A DNA stretch of 64,000 bases from Corynebacterium freiburgense. Lineage in GTDB: Bacteria > Actinomycetota > Actinomycetes > Mycobacteriales > Mycobacteriaceae. The stretch is from positions 496,001-560,000 of the forward strand of contig NZ_CP047355.1 of NCBI RefSeq assembly GCF_030408815.1, read 5' to 3'. The notes beneath the pieces are model-generated. The model had not been told where the DNA came from. It did not search any database and saw only the letters and a list, made by a program, of their open reading frames with translations. Numbering within the stretch: the first letter of the stretch is position 1; every line of letters starts with the position of its first letter. Positions 56,412-64,000 of the stretch are shown in pieces. Position numbers and translations under genes: made by a program.

Positions 56412-59400
56412 ATGACCCAAAAATCCAAACTTGCTACTTTTGCAAAGATACTCGTTGCGAACCGTGGTGAGATCGCAGTCCGTGCGTTTCGTGCTGCGTT
56501 TGAAATTGGAGCCAAGACCGTAGCGGTATTTCCGCAGGAGGATCGTAATTCTTTTCACCGTTCGATGGCATCTGAGGCTTATCGGATTGGTTCGGAAGGT
56601 TCTCCGGTAAAAGCGTATCTGGATATTGATGAGATTCTTCGTGCTGCTCGGGAGGCTGGCGCTGATGCCGTGTACCCGGGTTATGGTTTTCTTTCGGAGA
56701 ATGCTCAACTTGCCCGCGAGTGCGCTGAAAACGGCTTAACTTTTATTGGCCCGTCTCCTGAGGTATTGGACCTTACTGGCGATAAGTCTGCTGCGGTTGC
56801 GGCGGCTCGTCGGGCTGGTTTGCCGACCTTGGATGATACGGAGCCTAGCGATAATATTGATTTTCTTGTTGAGCAGGCTAAAGGCCAAACGTATCCGTTG
56901 TTTGTTAAGGCGGTTGCCGGTGGTGGTGGCCGTGGTATGCGCTTTATTGGTACGCCCGAAGAGTTGCCGCATCTCGCGGCGGAGGCCTCTAGGGAAGCCT
57001 TGAGTGCATTTGGCGATGCTCGTGTGTATATTGAGCGGGCGGTACTAAACCCGCAGCATATTGAGGTTCAGATCCTTGGAGATCACACAGGTGAAGTAGT
57101 TCACTTGTTTGAACGTGATTGTTCGGTGCAGCGACGCCACCAGAAGGTGGTGGAGATTGCGCCAGCGCAGCACCTTGATCCAGAACTCCGTGATCGTATC
57201 TGTAACGATGCAGTGAAGTTTTGTAAAGAGATCGGATATACCGGCGCAGGCACCGTTGAGTTCCTTGTGGACGAAAACGGCAACCATGTGTTTATTGAGA
57301 TGAATCCGCGTATCCAGGTCGAGCACACTGTCACAGAAGAAGTGACCGGTGTGGATTTGGTCAAGGCGCAGATGCGCCTTGCTGCGGGTGCCACGCTCGC
57401 AGAACTCGGGTTGACCCAAGATAAGATCCATACTGAAGGTGCGGCATTGCAATGTCGTATTACTACCGAGGATCCTGCGAATGGGTTCCGTCCGGATACA
57501 GGTGTGGTTACGGCGTATCGTAGTCCTGGTGGTGCCGGTGTGCGTCTTGATGGTGCGGCGCAGCTCGGTGGTGAAATCACTGCGCATTTCGATTCTATGT
57601 TGGTAAAAATGACGTGCCGTGGTGCGGATTTTAATGGGGCTGTGATTCGGGCGCAGCGGGCGCTTGCGGAGTTCCATGTTTCTGGTGTGGCTACGAATAT
57701 TGGTTTCTTGCGGGCATTGCTGCGGGAGCCTGATTTTACTGGTAAGCGGGTTTCCACTTCGTTTATTGAGGATCACCCGTGGCTGCTTTCAGCTCCACCA
57801 GCCGATGATGAGGCTGGACGTATCCTCGATTATCTTGCGGATGTAACTGTAAACCGTCCACATGGTAAGCCACCTGCAGTGGGCGCGGCCGTCGATAAGC
57901 TGCCGCAGTTGGGTCATTTGCGCCGAGGCTCCCGTGACCGCCTGCGCGATTTGGGGCCGAAGCGTTTTGCAGAGGAGTTGCGGCGTCAGACGGCGCTTGC
58001 GGTGACGGATACAACGTTCCGCGATGCCCATCAGTCCCTCTTGGCCACGCGTGTGCGTTCCTCAGCGCTTGTCGACGCCGCGCGTCATGTTGCGCATAGC
58101 ACGCCGGAATTACTGTCGGTAGAAGCATGGGGTGGGGCAACCTATGATGTGGCATTGCGCTTCTTGCACGAAGACCCTTGGGAACGTTTAGATGATCTCC
58201 GTAAGGCAATGCCCAATGTAAATATTCAAATGCTGTTGCGGGGTCGGAATGCCGTCGGATACACCCCGTACCCGGACTCTGTGTGCCGAGCCTTTGTGGA
58301 AGAGGCGGCCCGCAGCGGAGTGGATATTTTCCGTATTTTCGACGCCCTGAACGATGTTAGCCAAATGCGCCCGGCGATCGAAGCAGTGCTGGAAACCGGC
58401 ACGAGTGTGGCTGAAGTTGCTATGGCCTATAGCGGCAACCTTGCGGACCCAGGTGAAAAGCTATACACCCTGGATTACTATTTGCGCCTTGCCGAACAAA
58501 TTGTTGAATCCGGTGCGCATATTTTGGCTGTGAAAGATATGGCTGGATTGTTGCGACCTGCAGCGGCGGCCAAGCTTGTTACCGCATTGCGTAAGGAATT
58601 CGATTTGCCGGTGCATGTGCATACGCACGATACCGCTGGTGGTCAGCTTGCAACATATTTAGCTGCCGCAAATGCTGGTGCTGATGCCGTTGATGGTGCT
58701 TCTGCGCCGCTTTCTGGTACGACCTCACAACCTTCGCTTTCGGCAATTGTGGCAGCGTTTGCAAATACTCCTCGGGATACTGGTCTTTCATTGGATGCGG
58801 TGTCGAATATGGAACCGTACTGGGAGGCGGTTCGCCAAATGTATGCGCCATTTGAGTCGGGAACTCCAGGTCCAACCGGGCGTGTCTATCACCATGAAAT
58901 CCCAGGTGGGCAGCTTTCGAACTTGCGTGCGCAAGCTATTGCATTGGGCTTGGCGGATCGATTCGAACTCATTGAGGATTATTATGCGGCCGTCAATGAG
59001 ATGTTAGGGCGCCCCACCAAAGTTACGCCGTCTTCTAAGGTAGTTGGTGACCTTGCGCTACACCTGGTAGGCGCTGGGGTAGATCCCGCCGATTTTGCTG
59101 CAGATCCGCAAAAATACGATATTCCAGACTCTGTAATCGCATTTCTGCGTGGCGAGTTAGGCACCCCACCCGGTGGTTGGCCGGAACCATTGCGCACCCG
59201 TGCTTTGGAAGGACGTAGCGAGCCTCCTGCAAAGGTCGAAGTACCTGAAGCTGAGCAGCAAGCATTGGGATCATCTGAAGCTAAGGAGCGTCGTGATGCT
59301 CTTAACCGCTTAATGTTCCCGAAGCCTGCGGCGGAATTTGCGGAGCATCGCCGTCGCTTTGGTGATACCTCAGTATTGACTGACCGTGAGTTTTTCTACG

Positions 59401-59813
59401 GTTTGGTTGAGGGTAAAGAAACCATGATCGACCTTGGCGATTCCACGCATATGCTGGTGCGTCTCGACGCCGTCTCCGAGCCCGATGAAAAAGGCATGCG
59501 CACTATTGTGTGCAATGTGAACGGGCAGATTCGTCCAATGCGCGTGCGTGATCTTTCGGTGGAATCCGTTACTGCTTCTGCTGAAAAAGCGGACACCGGT
59601 AATGCGGGTCATATTGCCGCACCATTTGCTGGTGTAGTGACCGTAACCGTCAATGTTGGCGATAAGGTCGAAGCGGGCCAACCGGTGGCGATTATTGAAG
59701 CCATGAAGATGGAAGCAACGATTACTGCCACTATCGGCGGCACCGTGGAACGCGTTGTACTTACACAGGCCACCAAGGTAGAAGGTGGTGACTTGCTACT
59801 GGTTATTTCCTAA
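56412..59813 (+). CDS. pyc: Pyruvate carboxylase
   Basis: An 1133-residue biotin enzyme making oxaloacetate from pyruvate and bicarbonate, the main anaplerotic reaction here. Domains in order: biotin carboxylase (about residues 12-465, with NRGEIAVRAFRAAFEIG, the ATP-grasp loop VAGGGGRGMR and FIEMNPRIQVEHTVTE), carboxyltransferase (about 540-830, TDTTFRDAHQSLLATR), then PYC/OADA linker, and the biotinyl domain with EAMKMEAT (Lys near 1099) at the C-terminus. Full family length. ATG 56412 (MTQKSKL) is chosen because AAAGG lies upstream and homologues begin alike; an in-frame TTG or GTG farther upstream is unlikely. Confidence 0.96.
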   Translation: MTQKSKLATFAKILVANRGEIAVRAFRAAFEIGAKTVAVFPQEDRNSFHRSMASEAYRIGSEGSPVKAYLDIDEILRAAREAGADAVYPGYGFLSENAQLARECAENGLTFIGPSPEVLDLTGDKSAAVAAARRAGLPTLDDTEPSDNIDFLVEQAKGQTYPLFVKAVAGGGGRGMRFIGTPEELPHLAAEASREALSAFGDARVYIERAVLNPQHIEVQILGDHTGEVVHLFERDCSVQRRHQKVVEIAPAQHLDPELRDRICNDAVKFCKEIGYTGAGTVEFLVDENGNHVFIEMNPRIQVEHTVTEEVTGVDLVKAQMRLAAGATLAELGLTQDKIHTEGAALQCRITTEDPANGFRPDTGVVTAYRSPGGAGVRLDGAAQLGGEITAHFDSMLVKMTCRGADFNGAVIRAQRALAEFHVSGVATNIGFLRALLREPDFTGKRVSTSFIEDHPWLLSAPPADDEAGRILDYLADVTVNRPHGKPPAVGAAVDKLPQLGHLRRGSRDRLRDLGPKRFAEELRRQTALAVTDTTFRDAHQSLLATRVRSSALVDAARHVAHSTPELLSVEAWGGATYDVALRFLHEDPWERLDDLRKAMPNVNIQMLLRGRNAVGYTPYPDSVCRAFVEEAARSGVDIFRIFDALNDVSQMRPAIEAVLETGTSVAEVAMAYSGNLADPGEKLYTLDYYLRLAEQIVESGAHILAVKDMAGLLRPAAAAKLVTALRKEFDLPVHVHTHDTAGGQLATYLAAANAGADAVDGASAPLSGTTSQPSLSAIVAAFANTPRDTGLSLDAVSNMEPYWEAVRQMYAPFESGTPGPTGRVYHHEIPGGQLSNLRAQAIALGLADRFELIEDYYAAVNEMLGRPTKVTPSSKVVGDLALHLVGAGVDPADFAADPQKYDIPDSVIAFLRGELGTPPGGWPEPLRTRALEGRSEPPAKVEVPEAEQQALGSSEAKERRDALNRLMFPKPAAEFAEHRRRFGDTSVLTDREFFYGLVEGKETMIDLGDSTHMLVRLDAVSEPDEKGMRTIVCNVNGQIRPMRVRDLSVESVTASAEKADTGNAGHIAAPFAGVVTVTVNVGDKVEAGQPVAIIEAMKMEATITATIGGTVERVVLTQATKVEGGDLLLVIS

Positions 59814-59841
59814 CCTGAAGCATTGAAACCTTAAGCACTAC

Positions 59842-59872
59842 AAAGGGGCCCTCTTGAAAGGAGGGCCCCTTT
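59842..59872. terminator. Strong bidirectional terminator between pyc and the coiled-coil gene
   Basis: AAAGGGGCCCTC-ttgaaag-GAGGGCCCCTTT: perfect 12-base stem ending in A and T runs on each strand. It ends pyc transcription on the + strand and the 885-residue protein gene (stop 15 bases away) on the minus strand. Confidence 0.9.
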
Positions 59873-59887
59873 GCTATTGGTTTGGCG

Positions 59888-62545
59888 CTACCAGAGTTTT
59901 ACGCCAAGGATTTTGAATAAAATATAACCAATAATACTGAGCAGTCCACCTAAGAGTGAGAATCCAGATCCAAACCAGTTTTGCCAGAAATTCGGCTTAG
60001 GTTTCGGTTTTTCTTGTTCTTTGTCAGCTGGTGGTTTGATTAGGGAATCGCGGAGCTCTTGCAATTGCTTGAGTTCTTCGCGGGCCTTATCTAATTCGCC
60101 TTGGGCTTGTTCTGCTGCTTCAGCGGAGTTATTGGCTTTATGTTGCGCAACATCGGCTTCGAACGTGGCGATGCTGATCATAAGGGCGTCGATAGCCGCA
60201 TCGATTTGCGCAATGCTGGCGGTGCGCACTTCAGATAGCTTTTCGACGCCCGCAGCATGAGCCTGCTTCGCCGCATTCAGCTTTTCTTGGGCTTTGGTGA
60301 CTTCGCCTTCAAGTTCGGTGGCCTTGGTAGTCAGAGCTTTCAGTTTTTCTTCAGCTGCTGGAGCAGTAGCTGAAGGGGCAGCCGACTGATGATCCTGAAG
60401 CTTGTCCTGCAGATCGGAAAGCTTTTTCTCTGCGGCAGAAAGTGCCTGCTCCGCTGAATCTTTTTGTCCAAGTTCTTGCTCAAGTTTTGCTTTTTCAGCT
60501 TCGGCTTCTTGAATTTTGCCCTGAAGTTTCTGCAGGTAGGAGTAATCAATAAGCCCCTGAAGCAGGAGAATTTGAGAATTCAGAATTTCCTGTTCTTCGA
60601 GTTTATCTTCAAGATTCTCCGGAGCGACCCCATTATGTTGCTGTGCAAGCGCCTGATATGCAGCCTGTTTCTGTTGTAGGTCTGCTTCAGCGGCTTGAAA
60701 AGCACGTTTTGCTTCAGCAAGGCGTGGCCGTGGATCTGTCAGTGGCGCAAACGAAGGATCATCGGACTCTACCGAAGCATTATTTCCTTGGAGCTTAGCG
60801 ATTTCACGTTCCAAAGATTCAATGTTTTGCCTAGCTTCTGCTTGCGCAGCTGTTACTTCAGCAATTTTATCTGCAGGGGATAGCCCACTAAATGCAGCCC
60901 GCAGTTCAGCGATCTGCTGTTCAATATACTCCACTTGTCCGGCACCGAGTTTGGCAAGCTTGCGGGTCTCTGGGATTGCCTCTTTTACCGTTAGCGAACT
61001 GGACGTAGATTCGAAAACATAATCAGCGACGTCTTTGAGTGCGTCGTCTTCAATCGTCGCTGCATCGACCTCATTTTGAGCTTCTGCAACGGCACGCTGG
61101 GCTTCAGGATCATTTGGCTTTTCGTCGAGTGCCTTTTGTGCTTGAGCGAGTTTTGCCTCGGCAGCAATTTTATTGTTGGCAGCTTCTGCGACTTCTTTTC
61201 CAAATTGGGTATCAAGCTCATTGAGCTTTGCCTCGAACTGTTCTTCAGGTACCGCATCGAGTGCCTCAAGGTATGCCAAATGACGCTGATGGGCACGTGC
61301 ATCCTTTTTAATTGTTTTGCGGTCGGCAAGCTTTGTATCGAGTTCCTTCGCCTTTTGCTGAAGCTCTGTTAACGAAGCATCAATATCACTGGCAGCCGCA
61401 CGAGCAGTGTCTAGTTCCTGTTGTTTTTGTTGAATCTTTTGGTTATTTGCATTCCGAGTGGAATTTGTTTTTTCGTATTCTTCAACTTCACGTTCTAGGG
61501 CATTGAGCTCGGCGCTCTTCTTTTGTACTTGCTCTTTAGCCGCAGTGTACTGATCGAATGCTTGCTTAAGTTCGGCATTCCCATTGATTTGTTCCTTAAG
61601 CTGTGCAATCTCCCTTTCGAGCGTGGCAAGCCGTGCTTGAGCTTCTTTTAGCCTTTCCGGGGCTTTTGCAATATCTTCTGGGGAGGCGCTTTTACCAGAA
61701 TTAATAAAGTCTTTATCCTGGTTTTTTTCTTCGAGTTCTTGCTTGTCTTCTTTGAGGCGCTGAGTCAATGCCTCAAACGCTTCGGCTTTCTTTGCGAGCT
61801 CGTCGACTTTGCCCTGAGCTTTAGTAACTTCTTGTGCTACAGTTTCGATCTGCTTTTCCAATTCCATTTGCTTGGCTGCATGGTCTTGGAGGGCGGTTTC
61901 ATCGTTTTTCTTAGCGGCTTCCACATCGGATTGTGCAGCAGCTACATCTTTTTTCGCCTCTGCCAGAGCGGTTTTGGCTTCATTCAGTGCAGTTTCAGCG
62001 GCTGTGACTTCTGCAGCCTGAGCGTCCAGTTGTTTGGTAGCTTCACCGAGCTTTGCTTGGGCTGCGTTTACTTCGTTTTCCGCCTGGACAATTGCTTGTT
62101 TTGCGGCTTCAATGCTTTCCGGTTTGGCGGTTTCTGTGGCTTTAGCAACTGTATCTTTGGCCTTGCCAAGCTGCTCGGTAGCACGTGCGAGCGCAGCTTC
62201 AACTGATTCTGAAGCTTTAGCGCTTTCTAGGGATTTCGTTAATTCCTCTAGTTCAATTTGGAGCTTGTCAGCTTCGCTTTGTTGCGCTCCAGCGTCCTTT
62301 ATTTTTTGTTCAAGACTCGCTATTTCCTTCTGCTTTTGCGCGATCTTTTCCTGTATATCCGCAAGCTTGTCAGGTGTTTGAGTCTCTGCGTTAGCAACCT
62401 TTGTGATCGCTGTATCAATAGCAGATTCGGCAGAGGTGAGGTGCTGAATTGGGGAAGGGTCAGCATATGCTGGTGCGGTTCCCGAGAGGACAATAGAGGT
62501 TGCGACCATACCGGCAATTGCGGTCAGACGGCTACGCTGAAACAA
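59888..62545 (-). CDS. Large secreted coiled-coil protein with C-terminal membrane segment
   Basis: An 885-residue protein: signal peptide (residues 1-29, ending APAYADP), then about 800 residues of Ala/Glu/Lys/Gln-rich heptad sequence with repeated motifs such as KAKDTVAKATE, AEAKKDVAAAQSDVEAAKK and ELQEQL-type stretches, no globular domain except perhaps a Pro-poor break near 475-520, then a short basic/Pro linker (DKEQEKPKPKPNFWQNW) and a C-terminal hydrophobic helix (SLLGGLLSIIGYILFKIL) ending six residues from the C-terminus. There is no LPXTG. TTG start with GAAGGG ten bases upstream. Likely a long rod projecting from the membrane through the wall; function unknown. Confidence 0.75.
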   Translation of the reverse strand: MFQRSRLTAIAGMVATSIVLSGTAPAYADPSPIQHLTSAESAIDTAITKVANAETQTPDKLADIQEKIAQKQKEIASLEQKIKDAGAQQSEADKLQIELEELTKSLESAKASESVEAALARATEQLGKAKDTVAKATETAKPESIEAAKQAIVQAENEVNAAQAKLGEATKQLDAQAAEVTAAETALNEAKTALAEAKKDVAAAQSDVEAAKKNDETALQDHAAKQMELEKQIETVAQEVTKAQGKVDELAKKAEAFEALTQRLKEDKQELEEKNQDKDFINSGKSASPEDIAKAPERLKEAQARLATLEREIAQLKEQINGNAELKQAFDQYTAAKEQVQKKSAELNALEREVEEYEKTNSTRNANNQKIQQKQQELDTARAAASDIDASLTELQQKAKELDTKLADRKTIKKDARAHQRHLAYLEALDAVPEEQFEAKLNELDTQFGKEVAEAANNKIAAEAKLAQAQKALDEKPNDPEAQRAVAEAQNEVDAATIEDDALKDVADYVFESTSSSLTVKEAIPETRKLAKLGAGQVEYIEQQIAELRAAFSGLSPADKIAEVTAAQAEARQNIESLEREIAKLQGNNASVESDDPSFAPLTDPRPRLAEAKRAFQAAEADLQQKQAAYQALAQQHNGVAPENLEDKLEEQEILNSQILLLQGLIDYSYLQKLQGKIQEAEAEKAKLEQELGQKDSAEQALSAAEKKLSDLQDKLQDHQSAAPSATAPAAEEKLKALTTKATELEGEVTKAQEKLNAAKQAHAAGVEKLSEVRTASIAQIDAAIDALMISIATFEADVAQHKANNSAEAAEQAQGELDKAREELKQLQELRDSLIKPPADKEQEKPKPKPNFWQNWFGSGFSLLGGLLSIIGYILFKILGVKLW

Positions 62546-62841
62546 TCTTATAAATCCCTTCTCATAGGTTTGCCTCAGGTTTTACTTCTGACAGCTTAAT
62601 GTATTTCTTGCGCGTTTCAATTATTTATCGGTTTGAGATCTGCGATATCAAAAGTTCATCACCCGAATGGGTGAGGGTACTAAAACTGCAGTACAAGCGC
62701 GGTTTTTAAGGCTGAGGCAGATTATTGCGGGATTGCCTATTGAAGGGATTTCTGGCTATAGGTCCGTAATATGGATAAGCATTTTGCTTAAGAAATGGCT
62801 GAGTGGAATTAATGCAATATTTGAAGCATGTTTTAACGCGA
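62546..62841. other. Intergenic region upstream of the 885-residue protein gene
   Basis: 296 bases. The promoter of the coiled-coil gene must lie here. A perfect hairpin TCACCC-GAAT-GGGTGA (62659-62674) is present. GCTGAGGCAGATT (62713-62725) repeats a word from the nested element before pyc. No gene is supported. Confidence 0.4.
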
Positions 62842-63198
62842 TTACTGCTGTAAAAATCCCGTGACCCAACGTGCTACGGTTTCCTCACCAGCGGCCACCG
62901 CGTCTGCCACGGTTTTCTGTGGCAGTACTGGATCATTTGGCAAAACACGCGCGGGGTCGCCGATCGGTGTCACTCGAATTTTCCCGTCGTATACCGCCAA
63001 CGCGAGCATTTCCACATTGGTTTGCTCACACACAGCCCAACTAAATATGCTTTCCGACGCCCATCCGGCTTGGGCTTGCATAATAAGGTCGTCGGGGTTG
63101 TCAGTAATATGCTGCAGGGCTGGTCGGTCGTCGATGCGATTGTCGTTGTGGAGCGGCCGTAAGTAGAAACGGCCGCCATTGAGTTCCATTGCTTCCAT
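62842..63198 (-). CDS. Small conserved hypothetical protein next to accBC
   Basis: A 118-residue cytosolic protein. Blocks GGRFYLRPLHNDNRIDDRPALQHI and SEIFSWAVCEQTNVEML-like SIFSWAVCEQTNVEML, then VAAGEETVARWVTGFLQQ at the C-terminus. I recognise no domain but similar small proteins are found near acyl-CoA carboxylase genes in corynebacteria as far as I recall. The start may be ATG 63198 or ATG 63189; neither has a good Shine-Dalgarno. Confidence 0.6.
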   Translation of the reverse strand: MEAMELNGGRFYLRPLHNDNRIDDRPALQHITDNPDDLIMQAQAGWASESIFSWAVCEQTNVEMLALAVYDGKIRVTPIGDPARVLPNDPVLPQKTVADAVAAGEETVARWVTGFLQQ

Positions 63199-63261
63199 AC
63201 GAGTGGATTGTAATGGAATTGAAGCTCGTTCAAGTCGTGTGGCCTTATGCGTGTATGGAAA

Positions 63262-63287
63262 AGGCCCGGATTTCTCCGGGCCTAGTA
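63262..63287 (-). terminator. Terminator of accBC
   Basis: AGGCCCGG-ATTTCT-CCGGGCCT; on the minus strand the stem is followed by TTTTCC. It lies 19 bases after the accBC stop. Confidence 0.8.
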
Positions 63288-63305
63288 AAACTTCCTACAA
63301 GGAGG

Positions 63306-64000
63306 CTACTTCAGTTCCATAAGGACAGCACCCTTGCTGACACCTTCGCCAGCAGCACATGCAAGACCGGTTACCACACCAGACTTATGAGCCTTTACCG
63401 GGTTCTCCATCTTCATGGCCTCGAGAACGACTACCGTCTCGCCTTCTTCGACCTCTTGGCCTTCCTCAACATTGACCTTAATCACGGTACCTTGCATCGG
63501 GGCTGCCACAGCATCACCTGAAACAGCCTTCTTTCCGGCACCGCCACGGCGCTTCTTAGCCTTCTTCTTAGCGGCACCATTGCCGCCACCAAGTGCTAGG
63601 TCACCAGGCAGAGCCACCTCTACACGACGCCCATCAATCTCAACGACAACCTTTTGTGCAGGTGTTGCTTCCTCGGCCTCTTCACCCTCTTCCGGATCAA
63701 CATAGGCAGGAATCGGGTTATCCCACTCTTCCTCAATCCACTTGGTGTAAACATCAAACTTGGTGCCATCACCGATGTATGCAGGATTGTCAACGATATG
63801 ACGATGGAATGGAATGACTGTTGGCATGCCTTCGACAACATACTCATCGAGTGCGCGGCGGGCACGCTGCAAAGCTTCATCGCGAGTTTCTCCGTACACG
63901 ATGAGCTTCGCAAGCATTGAGTCGAACTGTCCGCCAATGACAGAACCTTCAACAATGCCGGAGTCCATGCGGATACCTGGGCCAGCAGGCTCAACATACT
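63306..64000 (-). CDS. accBC: Acyl-CoA carboxylase biotin carboxylase/biotin carrier subunit AccBC, C-terminal part (partial)
   Basis: The last 231 codons; the gene continues past the window end. The visible part includes the end of the biotin carboxylase ([59 protein letters not shown]), an acidic/basic linker ([14 protein letters not shown] and [15 protein letters not shown]), and the biotinyl domain with EAMKMEN carrying the biotinylated Lys. It supplies carboxyl groups for malonyl-CoA and carboxy-acyl-CoA in fatty and mycolic acid synthesis with AccD subunits. A hairpin terminator follows. Confidence 0.94.
   Translation of the reverse strand, partial: YVEPAGPGIRMDSGIVEGSVIGGQFDSMLAKLIVYGETRDEALQRARRALDEYVVEGMPTVIPFHRHIVDNPAYIGDGTKFDVYTKWIEEEWDNPIPAYVDPEEGEEAEEATPAQKVVVEIDGRRVEVALPGDLALGGGNGAAKKKAKKRRGGAGKKAVSGDAVAAPMQGTVIKVNVEEGQEVEEGETVVVLEAMKMENPVKAHKSGVVTGLACAAGEGVSKGAVLMELK

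Overview
The window is chromosomal DNA of a Corynebacterium (Actinomycetota) of moderate GC. This rests on recognisable families and gene neighbourhoods rather than on any search: an HtaA/HtaB-HmuTUV haem-uptake locus with DtxR-like operators, an MntABCD-MntR manganese operon, MetX and MetY with McbR-like operators, monomeric isocitrate dehydrogenase, CstA with its YbdD-like partner, pyruvate carboxylase, and the biotinylated acyl-CoA carboxylase subunit AccBC. Gene order (folD, metX, metY, cstA, icd, trpS, upp, pmmB, lpdA, pyc, accBC) follows the corynebacterial core; the haem locus, surface-protein genes and small accessory islands lie between core genes.

Layout. 0-5 kb: the 3' end of dnaE2, an ABC-2 exporter pair, two PH-domain membrane proteins and a CPBP protease. 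4.9-9.1 kb: mntABCD-mntR, all with overlapping junctions. 9.1-13.6 kb: trmL, a KefB-like antiporter, folD, a DUF3017 protein and metX. 13.6-21.4 kb: repeats, an HtaC-like membrane protein, then htaA-hmuTUV and htaB. 21.4-30.2 kb: metY, a 1242-residue membrane-anchored adhesin-like protein with seven DUF5979-type repeats, a small coiled-coil surface protein, cstA and its partner. 30.2-36.9 kb: an accessory island of poorly characterised proteins (coiled-coil/zinc-ribbon, SMI1/KNR4, a MerR regulator with a duplicated GyrI-like domain, a frameshifted DUF418 gene and a TetR regulator). 36.9-48 kb: icd, a DUF4261-like protein, a beta-lactamase-like protein, an MFS pump, exonuclease III, an LGFP-repeat protein, trpS, a YihY protein and add. 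48-51 kb: two more copies of a dispersed repeat, a conserved hypothetical, an NlpC/P60 protein with a small EspC-like partner. 51-64 kb: upp, pmmB, an M20 amidohydrolase, lpdA, pyc, an 885-residue coiled-coil surface protein, a small hypothetical and accBC (cut by the window end).

How it works together. Metal acquisition dominates the first third: Mn import with its own DtxR-family sensor, and haem capture by surface HtaA/HtaB feeding HmuT and the HmuUV importer, probably under DtxR. Anaplerosis and lipid precursor supply (pyc, accBC, icd, cstA) and methionine synthesis (metX, metY) are core metabolism. Five secreted proteins (HtaA, HtaB, the 1242-, 235- and 885-residue proteins) share a signal peptide plus C-terminal membrane segment without an LPXTG motif, which suggests membrane rather than sortase anchoring.

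Most notable unexplained structure: a 120-bp doubly palindromic dispersed element (three copies, all exactly 120 bp); strong excess of the octamer TCGACGCC (at least 24 copies against about two expected); nested palindromes upstream of pyc; and overlapping palindromes in the 24-bp gap between the tetR-like gene and the DUF418 gene, which itself is broken at a C6 tract. I saw no rRNA or tRNA gene, CRISPR array or insertion sequence, and no obvious new defence system.
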